Shown here: positions 17,819 to 26,631 of the stretch, piece after piece
Layout of the letters: each line of letters starts with the position of its first letter
Numbering within the stretch: the first letter of the stretch is position 1
Assembly: GCA_023459095.1 (NCBI GenBank)
Contig: JAEWVQ010000148.1
Span: forward strand, 1 to 64,000
DNA from: Pseudomonadota bacterium
GTDB taxonomy: Bacteria; Pseudomonadota; Gammaproteobacteria; Burkholderiales; Rhodocyclaceae
DNA: 64,000 bases
Direction: 5' to 3'
Notes under the pieces: generated by a model
What the model was told of the DNA's origin: nothing
The model's database searches: none
What the model saw: only the letters and a program-made list of their open reading frames with translations
Translations under genes and position numbers: made by a program

Positions 17819-18754
17819 TCACATCAGGGCGTGGCCGACGGTGCGCACCGCGATCCCCACCGCGGCGCCGAGCACCGCCGGCCGCCAGACCGCGGCGACG
17901 CGGCGGCCGGCGGTCATCATGATCGCCAGCCCGGGCACGTCGAGCGGGTGGATCAGGAAGCCGGCGCCGTGGTTCAGCGTGGCCACGGTGGTCGTGGCGC
18001 TTTTGAGCATCTCGTCCATCACCCCCATCATCGCGGTGCCGCCGGCGATGTACTTGGTCAGCGTCGGCAGGATGAGCGCGGGGTCGATGCCGGCGAGCGC
18101 GAGCAGCGGACTCAGCACGGTGCCGAACAGGTCGATCGCGCCGCTGGCGCGCAGTACCATTACCGCGACCAGCGCCAGCACCAGCATCGGGATCGAGCCC
18201 ACGGCGATCTTGAAGGCCTCCGCGCCGGCGCGGTTGATGACGTCGAGCACGCCCTTGGCGTCGTCGGCGGCGCGGTGGTGCAGGGTCTCGTCGACGGCAC
18301 CCTCGAGTGCCGACAGCCCGCGGCCGAAGCCGTGGTAGGTCGCCGCCGCCGCAATCAGGCCGCCGACCATGGAGAGCAGCAGGGTGAGACCGAAGTCCAG
18401 GCCCATCGCCGCCATCGGAAAGGTGACGTTGGCCTGCGCCATCGCCATCACCATCGCCAGCGTGGCCGCGAGGTGGCGGTCGGAGGCGCCGCGGCTCTCC
18501 ATCATCGCCAGGGTCGCTACCGGCGCCGCGAAGCTGACGAAATTGATCTGCAGCGCGGCGAACACGCCCAGACCGGTGAGCCCGACCGGGCGCAGCAGGG
18601 GCGCGAGCCGCGCCACCAGCCAGTCGAGCACGCCGCGCGCTTCGAGCAGGCGCATCAGCGACAGCATCACCACCATGATCGGCAGCAGGACGAAGAGGGC
18701 GAGTTCCACCGCCGAGCGGCCGGCGCGGAGAATGATGTCGGTGAGGAGTTCCAT
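17819..18754 (-). CDS. Gate-domain (nucleoside-recognition) membrane protein
   Basis: 311-residue integral membrane protein with two Gate/nucleoside-recognition-like halves, related to SpmA/SpmB and FeoB gate segments. Typical pieces are ALFVLLPIMVVMLSLMRLLEARG, NFVSFAAPVATLAMMESRG, a central SIPMLVLALVAVMVLRASG and TKYIAGGTAMMGVMDEM. A cytoplasmic helical loop (about 150-180) separates the halves. Proteins of this class are common in non-sporulating proteobacteria, and their transported substrate is not established. It sits upstream of lrgA (70-base gap) and could be the first gene of this minus-strand membrane cluster. Confidence 0.75.
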   Translation of the reverse strand: MELLTDIILRAGRSAVELALFVLLPIMVVMLSLMRLLEARGVLDWLVARLAPLLRPVGLTGLGVFAALQINFVSFAAPVATLAMMESRGASDRHLAATLAMVMAMAQANVTFPMAAMGLDFGLTLLLSMVGGLIAAAATYHGFGRGLSALEGAVDETLHHRAADDAKGVLDVINRAGAEAFKIAVGSIPMLVLALVAVMVLRASGAIDLFGTVLSPLLALAGIDPALILPTLTKYIAGGTAMMGVMDEMLKSATTTVATLNHGAGFLIHPLDVPGLAIMMTAGRRVAAVWRPAVLGAAVGIAVRTVGHALM

Positions 18755-18873
18755 CGGAGCGGGGGGATTGTGCGTTGCAGCGATGCTAGCGCGAAACGCG
18801 CGCCGCGGCCGTCTGGCGTGCGTCCGCCCTATCCCGGCGCGGCGGCCCCGCCGCCGTGCTCAACGCGTCCGGC

Positions 18874-20508
18874 TCAGCGGTTCAGCCGGAAGCGGCCCAC
18901 CAGGCGGTGGAGATCGTCGGCGAGCGCGCCGAGCGCGCCCGACGCCTCGGTCATGGAGCGGGCGCCGGCGGCGACGTCGTCGGCCATGGCGTGGATGTCG
19001 GCCACGCTGCGGTGCAGTGCGCCGGCTACCGCGTGCTGCTGCCCGGTGGCTGTGGCGACCTGGGTGTTGAGCGCCGAAATGCCCTCGACCGCACCGCTGA
19101 TGCGCGCGATCGACGCGTCGGCCTCGCGCGTCTGCACGACACTCGCCTCCATGATCGCCGAGCTCTGCTGCATGGTGTCCCCGACGCTGCGGGCGCGCTC
19201 CTGCAGCACGGCGATGATGCGGTTGATTTCGACGATGGACTCCTGGGTGCGGTGGGCGAGCTTGCGCACCTCGTCGGCGACCACGGCGAAGCCGCGGCCC
19301 TGCTCGCCGGCGCGCGCGGCCTCGATCGCGGCGTTGAGCGCGAGCAGGTTGGTCTGCTCGGCGATTTCGCGGATGACCTCGGAGACGTGGCCGATGCGGC
19401 CGCTGTCCTCGCGCAGCGCATGGGCGGCGGCGGTGGCGTCGGCGATCTGGCGCGCGGCGTTCTCCACCTGGTCGCGGGAACCGCTCACCACGCCGTCGGT
19501 GCGTACCGCCTCCTGCATCGCCTCGCGTGCGTTGGCGGCCGCGCTTTCGGTGCTGCGCGACACTTCGCTCACCGAGCTTTCCATTTCCGCCATCGCGCGC
19601 GCCACCTGCGAGATTTCCTCGCGCTGGCCATCGAGCGTGGCCGAGGCTTCGCCGGCGAGGCGGTCGACGCGGGACGAGGCCGCGCGCAGTTGTTCGAGAC
19701 CGGCGTGGATCTCCTCGACGAGCGCGCGCAGGCCGTCCTGCATGCGCTCGAACGAGGCCGCGGCGTCGCCGAGTTCGTCGTCGGCGAAGGCGCGGCGGTC
19801 GAGCGCGGCCGACAGGTCGCCCTGTTCGACACGGCGCATCTGTGCGCCCAGCGCGGCGAGCGGCGCGGTGATGCGGCGGCCGATGAGGACGCCGGCGTAC
19901 AGCGTGAACGCGAGCAGGCTGAGCGCGAACACGCCGATCGACAGCCGGGCCTGGCCGATCGCGCGCGACTCGCCGTCCTTGATCGCCTCGGCTTCGGCGG
20001 CGATGCGGCGCTGGATGTCGGTGAGCAGGCCGACGATGTCGTCGAAGGGAGCGAGCATGGTGGTCAGGATCTGCTCGCGTGCGGCCTCGATGTAGCCCGC
20101 GTCGATGAGCTTCACGTATTCGTCCTGCATCGTGCGGTAGGCCGCCATGCGCGTGCGGAAGTCGGCGATGAACCCGCGCACGCTGTCGGAGTCGGCGAGC
20201 GCTTCCATCTGCGCCAGGTAGCGCTCGACGGCCTCGTCGTTGGCGCGGATCTTCTTCAGGATGGTGGCGTGCTCGGCGGGTTCGGTGGTGAGTCCGTAGT
20301 CGAGCGCGAAGCGGCGGTAGGTGACGGTGCTGTAACGCAGATCGGAAATGCTCTGCAGCAGGCTGATGTTGCGTTCGACGATGCGCTCGACCTGGTGCTG
20401 GATGCGGGTCACCGTGAGGTGCACGTACAGGCTGAAGCCGACGATGGCGAACAATATGGTGCCGAAGGCCAGGCCCAGGATCTTTCTGAGCGTGATGTGC
20501 TTGAGCAT
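18874..20508 (-). CDS. methyl-accepting chemotaxis protein
   Basis: 544-residue transmembrane chemoreceptor. TM1 (ILGLAFGTILFAIVGFSLYVH, about 10-30) is followed by a periplasmic four-helix-type sensor (about 31-190), TM2 (FALSLLAFTLYAGVLIG), a HAMP domain and a long coiled-coil signalling domain. The hairpin tip [19 protein letters not shown] is perfect, so it should couple to CheA/CheW. It ends in RFRLNR with no NWETF-type CheR/CheB tether. ATG 20508 follows AAGGA eight bases upstream. The ligand is unknown. Confidence 0.92.
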   Translation of the reverse strand: MLKHITLRKILGLAFGTILFAIVGFSLYVHLTVTRIQHQVERIVERNISLLQSISDLRYSTVTYRRFALDYGLTTEPAEHATILKKIRANDEAVERYLAQMEALADSDSVRGFIADFRTRMAAYRTMQDEYVKLIDAGYIEAAREQILTTMLAPFDDIVGLLTDIQRRIAAEAEAIKDGESRAIGQARLSIGVFALSLLAFTLYAGVLIGRRITAPLAALGAQMRRVEQGDLSAALDRRAFADDELGDAAASFERMQDGLRALVEEIHAGLEQLRAASSRVDRLAGEASATLDGQREEISQVARAMAEMESSVSEVSRSTESAAANAREAMQEAVRTDGVVSGSRDQVENAARQIADATAAAHALREDSGRIGHVSEVIREIAEQTNLLALNAAIEAARAGEQGRGFAVVADEVRKLAHRTQESIVEINRIIAVLQERARSVGDTMQQSSAIMEASVVQTREADASIARISGAVEGISALNTQVATATGQQHAVAGALHRSVADIHAMADDVAAGARSMTEASGALGALADDLHRLVGRFRLNR

Positions 20509-20718
20509 CGGGGAGTCCTTGCCCGGTTCGCGCGGGGCGCGCCGGAGTCGTTGTTGTCGGAGCGGGCAGTGTTGCGGGCCGCAGTGTGCGGGCGCAGATT
20601 CTGACGATCCGCAATTCATAATAAAAATGGATTGTTTTTATCGGATCGATTAAACAAGACGATGTAAAAGGCGGGTTGCCGCGAAACCGGTAGCGAGCCT
20701 GAGGGTAGAATCCTCGCC

Positions 20719-21927
20719 ATGAATACCTCGCTTTCCCGCCGCCTCGCGGTCGCGGCGCTGCTGAGCGCGCTGTCCGCTCCCCTTTCCGCCGCGCAGGCTT
20801 TCGAAGCCTGCCTGTCGGTATTGCGCACCGAGGCGATCGCCAAGGGGGTGAGCGCCGGCACGTTCGACGCCCATGCCGCCGCGTTGCAGCCCGACATGGC
20901 CGTGGTCGGCTTTCTCGACGCGCAGCCCGAGTTCGTCACCCCGATCTGGGATTACATGGCCGGTCTGGTCGACGACGAGCGCGTCGCCGACGGCCGTGCC
21001 ATGCTTGAACAATGGCGCGACACGCTGGCGCGCGTCGAGCAGGCCTACGGTGTCGATCCCGCCACGGTGGTCGCGGTGTGGGGCGTGGAAAGCAATTACG
21101 GGCGCAATTTCGGCAGCCGTCCGCTGCTCACCTCGCTCGCCACGCTGTCGTGCTTCGGGCGTCGCCAAGCCTTCTTTCGTGGCGAGTTCTTCACCACGCT
21201 GAAGATCATCGAGGACGGTCATGTCGCACCGGAACGGCTCACCGGGTCGTGGGCCGGCGCGTTCGGCCACACCCAGTTCATACCCTCGACCTTCATGCGC
21301 CTGGCGGTCGATTTCGACGGCGACGGCCGGCGCGATCTGGTCGACAGCGTGCCCGACGCGCTCGCCTCCACCGCTCATTTCCTGCGCCGCGCCAACTGGC
21401 GCGCGAGCGAGCCCTGGGGCTTCGAGGTCAGGTTGCCGGCCGGCTTCGATGCCGCTGCGGCGGGGCGGCGCAGCAAGCGGCCGCTGTCGGAATGGGCGGC
21501 ACGCGGCGTGCGTCGCGTCGATGGCCGCGCGCTGCCCGCCGGCGACATGCCGGCCGCGGTGTTGCTGCCCGCGGGAGCGGCGGGGCCGGCCTTCATCGTC
21601 ACGCGCAATTTCGATGCGTTGTATTCGTACAACGCCGCCGAAAGCTATGCGCTGGCGATTGCCCACCTGTCCGACCGCCTGCGCGGCGGCGCGGTCTTCG
21701 CTACGCCGTGGCCGACCGACGATCCGGGTTTGTCGCGCGCCGAACGCCGCGAGGTGCAGCAACTGCTGATCGCCCGCGGCCACGACATCGGCGAGCCCGA
21801 TGGCATGATCGGCGCGCGCACGCGCGAGGCGATCAAGGCGGTGCAGGGCGAGTTCGGGATGACCGCGGATGGGCGCGCGGGTCAGGGCTTGCTCGACGCA
21901 CTGCGCCGCGGCGGGGCCGCGCGTTGA
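20719..21927 (+). CDS. mltB: lytic murein transglycosylase, MltB family with peptidoglycan-binding domain
   Basis: Cleaves glycan strands of peptidoglycan to 1,6-anhydro products in the periplasm. It has 402 residues with a cleavable-type signal (LAVAALLSALSAPLSAAQA) and no lipobox. The catalytic Glu is E124 in VWGVESNYG, and GAFGHTQFIPSTFM is also typical. A PG_binding_1 domain occupies the C-terminal about 60 residues (LSRAERREVQQLLIARGHDI, DGMIGARTREAIKAVQ). This matches the MltB-like subgroup with an added peptidoglycan-binding domain rather than the E. coli lipoprotein form. The upstream 200 bases are AT-rich and hold TAGAAT just 7 bases before the start codon. Confidence 0.9.
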   Translation: MNTSLSRRLAVAALLSALSAPLSAAQAFEACLSVLRTEAIAKGVSAGTFDAHAAALQPDMAVVGFLDAQPEFVTPIWDYMAGLVDDERVADGRAMLEQWRDTLARVEQAYGVDPATVVAVWGVESNYGRNFGSRPLLTSLATLSCFGRRQAFFRGEFFTTLKIIEDGHVAPERLTGSWAGAFGHTQFIPSTFMRLAVDFDGDGRRDLVDSVPDALASTAHFLRRANWRASEPWGFEVRLPAGFDAAAAGRRSKRPLSEWAARGVRRVDGRALPAGDMPAAVLLPAGAAGPAFIVTRNFDALYSYNAAESYALAIAHLSDRLRGGAVFATPWPTDDPGLSRAERREVQQLLIARGHDIGEPDGMIGARTREAIKAVQGEFGMTADGRAGQGLLDALRRGGAAR

Positions 21928-22047
21928 GGCGCCGGGGGCAGGGCAGGGCGGGGTAAGGGCAGTCCGCCGCCCCACCCGGCGATGGCGTGATGCGCGGCAC
22001 GCCCGCGCCCTCGCCGCCAGTGCGGGCGGCGGGGCGCCTGGCAGGTG

Positions 22048-22752
22048 TCAGGCGGGACGGCGGGTATGAATCAGGTAGTTCACGTCGGTGTTGCCGCCCA
22101 GCGAATACACCCGGCTCAGCGGGTTGTAATGCAGGCCGGTAAGTTCGACGGTATCGAGCCCGCTGTTGCGGCAGTGGCGCACGAGTTCCGACGGGCGGAT
22201 GAACTTGGCGTAGTCGTGGGTGCCGCGCGGCAGCATGTTGAGCACGTATTCGGCGCCGATGATCGCGAGCACGTAGGCCTTGAGGTTGCGGTTCAGGGTC
22301 GAGAAGAACACGTCGCCGCCGGGGCGGACGAGGCGTGCGCAGGCGGCGATGGTGCTCGCCGGGTCGGGCACGTGTTCGAGCATCTCGAGGCAGGTCACGA
22401 TGTCGAACGTGCCTTCGTGCGCGGCGGCGAAGTCCTCGGCGCTGGTGAGGCGGTAATCGACCTTCTGGCCGCTTTCGTAGAGGTGCAGGCGGGCGACACC
22501 GAGCGCTTTCTCCGACAGGTCGATGCCGGTGACTTCGGCGCCACGGCTGGCCATGCCTTCGGAGAGCAGGCCGCCGCCGCAGCCGACATCGACCACTTTC
22601 TTGCCGGCGAGACCGGCCCGGCGCTCGATCCAGTCCAGACGCAGCGGATTGATCTCGTGCAGCGGTTTGAATTCGGACGCGGGATCCCACCAGCGGTGGG
22701 CGAGTTCGCTGAATTTCTGCAGCTCGGCGGGGTCGGCGTTGATCGTGCTCAT
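22048..22752 (-). CDS. ubiG: ubiquinone biosynthesis O-methyltransferase UbiG
   Basis: SAM-dependent methyltransferase for both O-methylation steps of ubiquinone synthesis. The 234 residues match the usual size (about 240). The N-terminal [26 protein letters not shown] pattern (shown in part) and the SAM motif VVDVGCGGG at 53-61 are diagnostic, with [11 protein letters not shown] later. ATG 22752 is selected by homology; the frame continues upstream without conservation. It lies downstream of ompA on the same strand but is separated by a strong terminator. It complements ispB in the quinone pathway. Confidence 0.93.
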   Translation of the reverse strand: MSTINADPAELQKFSELAHRWWDPASEFKPLHEINPLRLDWIERRAGLAGKKVVDVGCGGGLLSEGMASRGAEVTGIDLSEKALGVARLHLYESGQKVDYRLTSAEDFAAAHEGTFDIVTCLEMLEHVPDPASTIAACARLVRPGGDVFFSTLNRNLKAYVLAIIGAEYVLNMLPRGTHDYAKFIRPSELVRHCRNSGLDTVELTGLHYNPLSRVYSLGGNTDVNYLIHTRRPA

Positions 22753-22889
22753 CGGCGGGGCGGACTCGAATGGAAAGAGGTGAAGGGGATCGGGGACAAG
22801 GCCGTCGGCGATGCGACGGGCTCGCGTTGTGACCCGTGCGCGTGACAGGCGTTCCACCTCCGGCGCGGGTGCGCCGAAGCGTCGTAGAA

Positions 22890-22920
22890 ATGAAAAAGCC
22901 CCGCCTAGGCAGGGCTTTCG
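22890..22920 (-). terminator. Rho-independent terminator of the ompA-family gene
   Basis: Read on the minus strand, the hairpin AAAGCCCTGCC-TA-GGCGGGGCTTT is followed by TTTTT. It sits 17-47 bases after the ompA stop codon and before ubiG, so ubiG needs its own promoter in the 140 bases that remain. Confidence 0.88.
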
Positions 22921-22936
22921 GTTAAGCGCGCGCGGA

Positions 22937-23653
22937 TTACTTGGAGCCGATCACTTCGACTTCGACGCGGCGATCCGGCTGCAGGCACTCGATCAGCGCC
23001 TTGCGGTTCTTCACGGTGTTGCACTTGTCGCCGGTGACGGGCTGCTTCTCGCCCTTGCCTTCGGTGTACACGCGGTTGGCTTCGACACCCTTCGAGACCA
23101 GGTAGGTCTTCACGGCGGCGGCGCGGCGCTCGGACAGCTTCTGGTTGTAGGCGTCGGAGCCCAGGCGGTCGGTGTGGCCGACGGCGAGGATCACCTCAAG
23201 CTTGATGTCCTTGGACTTGGCGGCGAGGTCGTCCAGCTTGGTCTTGCCTTCCGGCTTCAGCACGGCCTTGTCGAAGTCGAACAGGGCGTCGGCGGAGAGC
23301 TTGATCTTGTCGGCGGTGGGCTTGGGTGCCGGGGCGGGGGCGGCCGGAGCCGGGGCGGCGGCGACCGGGGCCACACACTTGTCCTTCGGCACGATGTCGC
23401 CGTCGCATTCGCAACCGGCGGGGAACTGACCGGCCATCGCGGTCGAGGCCGCCGCCGGGCTCCAGTAGCCGGTGCGCCAGCACAGGCCGGCACCGCTGCG
23501 CGCGACGACGTTGCGGGCGTCGATCACGTAGGGAATTTCGCCCTTGCCGTCGACGACGACATCCTTCACCTGGGCGAAGGCGCTGGGGGCGGACAGGCCG
23601 ATCGAAGCGATCGCGGCCAGCATGAGCATCTGATTCTTGGTTTGTTTGATCAT
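22937..23653 (-). CDS. OmpA-family outer-membrane/peptidoglycan-anchoring protein
   Basis: 238 residues: signal peptide ([18 protein letters not shown]), a small N-terminal domain with three or four Cys ([19 protein letters not shown]), an Ala/Pro linker ([14 protein letters not shown]), then an OmpA C-terminal domain (about 118-238) with [30 protein letters not shown] and NQKLSERRA. It lacks an eight-strand barrel, so it resembles the short OmpA-like proteins abundant in betaproteobacteria rather than E. coli OmpA. AGAGGAAACC before ATG 23653 is a strong ribosome site, fitting high expression. The gene has its own terminator. Confidence 0.9.
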   Translation of the reverse strand: MIKQTKNQMLMLAAIASIGLSAPSAFAQVKDVVVDGKGEIPYVIDARNVVARSGAGLCWRTGYWSPAAASTAMAGQFPAGCECDGDIVPKDKCVAPVAAAPAPAAPAPAPKPTADKIKLSADALFDFDKAVLKPEGKTKLDDLAAKSKDIKLEVILAVGHTDRLGSDAYNQKLSERRAAAVKTYLVSKGVEANRVYTEGKGEKQPVTGDKCNTVKNRKALIECLQPDRRVEVEVIGSK

Positions 23654-23749
23654 GGTTTCCTCTTTGAAGGGCTGAGTGCCTGAGTGAGCCGCTGCAAGTT
23701 TCGAGAAAACAGCCGGTTGCGCCGTCTTCGCGTTCGGGTCGAACCAAAG

Positions 23750-25078
23750 TTATCTAGTTCGATTAGCAAGCCTAGTTTGCCACACGCCCGCAATTCGGAG
23801 CAATTCCGTGTCGCGGATTTGCAACAGCGGCGTGCCTTTATCCACGCGCAATTCACCATCGATCCACACGTGGCTCACGTGTTCCCGCCCGCATACGTAT
23901 ACAAGGTGGGAAATCGGGTCGAAACAAGGGCGAAGGAGCGGGTCGTCGAAGGCGATTGCGCACAAGTCGGCCTGCTTGCCGGGCGTGATCGAGCCGATGC
24001 GTTCGTCCAGCCCCAGGGCGCGGGCGCCGTCGAGCGTGGCCATGCGCAGTGCGGTGTGCGCTGGCAGCGCGCTGGCGTCGGCCTCGGCGAGCTTGGCGAG
24101 GAGGGCGGCGTGGCGCATCTCCTGGAGGAGGTCGAGGCGATTGTTGCTGGCGGCGCCGTCGGTGCCTAGGCCGACGCCGATGCCTGCGCGGTGCAGACGG
24201 CCGACCGGCGCGAGGCCGCTGGCGAGCTTCATGTTCGAGGTCGGGCAGTGGGCGACGCTGCAGCCGTGGCGGGCGAGGCGTTCGATGTCGCCGTCGTCGA
24301 GATGGACGGCGTGGACGCCGATCAGGTTGGGGCCGAGCAGGCCGAGGCGCTCGAGGCGGGTGAGTGGTCGCACGCCGTAAGTGGTGAGCGAGGCGCGGAT
24401 TTCGTCGCTGGTCTCGTGGATATGGACGTGGAGCGGGATGTCGAGTTCGGCGGCGAGGCTGGCTGCGCGTTCGAAGGCAGCATCGGACACGGTGTAGGGC
24501 GCGTGGGGCGCGATCGAGAAGCGGAGGCGCGGATGGCTGCGCCACTTGTCGCGGGTGGCGAGGCCCTTGCGCAGGTAGTCGTCGGCGTCGCTGGCGTAGG
24601 GCGTGGGCACATCCAGGAGCAAGGCGCCGATCACCGCGCGCATGCCGGCGCGGTCGAAAGCTTCGGCTGCAGCGTCGGGGTGGAAGTACATGTCGTTGCA
24701 GGTGGTGATGCCGCCGCGGAGCATTTCCGCGGCGGCGAGTAGGGTGCCGTCGTGCACGAAGGCGGGCGAGACGTGGCGGCCTTCGGCGGGCCAGATCGCC
24801 TCTTGCAGCCAGGTCATCAGCGGCAGATCGTCGGCGAGGCCGCGCATCAGGCTCATCGCGGCGTGGCAGTGCAGATTGACCAGGCCGGGAATGAGCAGGT
24901 GATCGGCAAGGTCCACGGTGCTGGCGGCGCGGTAGCGCAGGCGCGCGGCTTCCTGCGGCAGGACGCCGACGATGCGGCCGCCGCTGACCGCCACCGCGTG
25001 GTGTTCGAGCACGGTGCCGGCAGGGGTGACCGGGGCGATCCATCTGGCATTGATGAGGAGGTCGGTCGGCAGGTGCAA
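23750..25078 (-). CDS. mtaD: amidohydrolase, 5'-methylthioadenosine/S-adenosylhomocysteine deaminase type (MtaD, TRZ/ATZ family)
   Basis: Metal-dependent deaminase of the adenosine/MTA/SAH class, about 442 residues. Metal ligands are visible: HCH at 70-72 (GLVNLHCHAAMSLMRGLAD), HVHIHETSDE in the middle and GTDGAASNN near 300. The same gene stands beside ubiG in pseudomonads, where it feeds MTA salvage through methylthioinosine; that role is inferred here. Start is uncertain: TTG 25078, preceded by GGAG at 8 bases, gives the normal N-terminus (MHLPTDLLINARWI), whereas the frame is open to 25192. It is divergent from the kinase gene. Confidence 0.85.
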   Translation of the reverse strand: MHLPTDLLINARWIAPVTPAGTVLEHHAVAVSGGRIVGVLPQEAARLRYRAASTVDLADHLLIPGLVNLHCHAAMSLMRGLADDLPLMTWLQEAIWPAEGRHVSPAFVHDGTLLAAAEMLRGGITTCNDMYFHPDAAAEAFDRAGMRAVIGALLLDVPTPYASDADDYLRKGLATRDKWRSHPRLRFSIAPHAPYTVSDAAFERAASLAAELDIPLHVHIHETSDEIRASLTTYGVRPLTRLERLGLLGPNLIGVHAVHLDDGDIERLARHGCSVAHCPTSNMKLASGLAPVGRLHRAGIGVGLGTDGAASNNRLDLLQEMRHAALLAKLAEADASALPAHTALRMATLDGARALGLDERIGSITPGKQADLCAIAFDDPLLRPCFDPISHLVYVCGREHVSHVWIDGELRVDKGTPLLQIRDTELLRIAGVWQTRLANRTR

Positions 25079-25242
25079 GGCGGGCTCCGGGGCAGGTGGT
25101 TGCTGGCGTGCAGCGGCGCCCAATGATAGGACATTCCGCTGCTGTCGATTGTCGTCCGGGGTGTGTCCAGGGAACGCGGCTTCGTGCCACAATCGCCGCT
25201 GTCGAGGAGGCGGGCGGACGCCATGGGCGGCCGCAGGATGGC

Positions 25243-26610
25243 ATGGGGCAGATACCAGAAAAGATCGGAAAATACCGCATCGTGCGAGAGATTGGGCGCG
25301 GGGCCACGGCCGTCGTCTATCTCGCCGAAAGTCCGCACTATCCGGAGCCGGTGGCGCTGAAGTACGTGCGCTTCGATGACAAGGTCAAGGACGAGGCGAA
25401 GTGGAACCGGCGGATGATGAAGCTGCTGAAGGCTGAGGCGGCGGTGGCCAGCCGCCTCGATCATCCCAACGTGATCAAGATCTTCGAGGTCGTGGTCGAG
25501 GCCGATCACGCCTGCGTGGTGATGGAGTATTTTCCCGGCGAGACCCTCGAGCGCTACTGCAGCTTCGAGAACCTGCTGTCACCGCATCGCGCGATCAGCG
25601 TCGTGTTCAAGTGCTGCATCGCGCTCGACTACGCCTACCGGCAGGGCATCGTCCACCGCGACATCAAGCCGGCGAACATCCTGATCGACGACCAGGACAA
25701 CGTGAAGATCACCGACTTCGGCCTGGCGATGAACGTCGACAAGAAGCTGGAGACCGATTCCACCTTCATCATGGGGGTGGGCTCGCCGGCCTACATGAGT
25801 CCGGAGCAGATCAAGAGCTATCCGCTCAATCAGAAGACCGACCTGTATTCGCTCGGCGTGGTGCTGTTCCACCTGCTCACCGGCCGCCTGCCGTTTCGCG
25901 CGACCAATCCGGCGCAGCTGGTGTACAAGATCATCAACATGGATCCGCCGTCGGTGTCGCAGCTCAATCCCGACATTCCCGAGCAGATGGACGCGGTGAT
26001 CCGCAAGGCGCTCGAGAAGGATCTCTACTCGCGCTACAAGAACGGCACCGAGTTCGCCAAGGATCTGGCCGCGGTGCGCTACAAGATCATCGACGACAAG
26101 CAGGTGCTGCCCGATACCGACCGCTTCATGGTGCTGCGCAAGCTGCCCTTCTTCGGCGAGTTCGACGACGTCGAACTGTGGGAGGTGCTGCGTCTGTGCA
26201 AGTGGCGCAAGGTCGGTGACAAGATCAAGCTGCTGCGTGAAGGCGACAGCGATCTGCGCTTCGGGGTCGTGCTCGAAGGCCGGGTAGAACTGTCGGTTGA
26301 GGGCAACAAGGTGATGGAGTTGGGCGTGGGCGAGGTTTTCGGCGAACTCGCCTGGCTCGATCATCTGCAGAGCAAGCAGCTGATGACCACGGTCACGCTC
26401 GAGCCGCTCACCTATCTCGAGATCAACCCGGCGGCGCTGTCGCTCGCGACCGACGAGGTGCAGGAGTTGTTCCGCCGCGAGATTTCGCTGGTGACCGCGC
26501 GCCGCATGACCGATTTTGCGCGCCGCGTGGTGAGCCAGAACCCGGAGCCGGCGACCCGCGGCCAGTTCTCCGCCGGCGGCGGGGGCGGCCTGCAGCTGGC
26601 GCTGGAGTGA
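25243..26610 (+). CDS. Ser/Thr protein kinase fused to a cyclic-nucleotide-binding-like domain
   Basis: 455-residue soluble protein with no membrane segment. Hanks-type kinase domain, about 8-275: Gly loop IGRGATAVVY (18-27), catalytic Lys in VALKYV (K40), HRDIKPAN (138-145), DFG (158-160), and SPAYMSPEQ. All catalytic residues are intact, so it should phosphorylate proteins. A cNMP-binding fold follows (about 300-420: LPFFGEFDDVELWEVLRL, VVLEGRVELS, VFGELAWLD). The Arg that normally follows FGELA to hold the cyclic phosphate is not seen (QSKQLMTTV instead), so nucleotide binding is doubtful. It ends in a short Gly-rich tail. ATG 25243 is preceded by AGGA but at only 4 bases. It is divergent from mtaD. 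Targets are unknown. Confidence 0.88.
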   Translation: MGQIPEKIGKYRIVREIGRGATAVVYLAESPHYPEPVALKYVRFDDKVKDEAKWNRRMMKLLKAEAAVASRLDHPNVIKIFEVVVEADHACVVMEYFPGETLERYCSFENLLSPHRAISVVFKCCIALDYAYRQGIVHRDIKPANILIDDQDNVKITDFGLAMNVDKKLETDSTFIMGVGSPAYMSPEQIKSYPLNQKTDLYSLGVVLFHLLTGRLPFRATNPAQLVYKIINMDPPSVSQLNPDIPEQMDAVIRKALEKDLYSRYKNGTEFAKDLAAVRYKIIDDKQVLPDTDRFMVLRKLPFFGEFDDVELWEVLRLCKWRKVGDKIKLLREGDSDLRFGVVLEGRVELSVEGNKVMELGVGEVFGELAWLDHLQSKQLMTTVTLEPLTYLEINPAALSLATDEVQELFRREISLVTARRMTDFARRVVSQNPEPATRGQFSAGGGGGLQLALE

Positions 26611-26631
26611 GCGCGGGCGCGGGGGCCGCGT

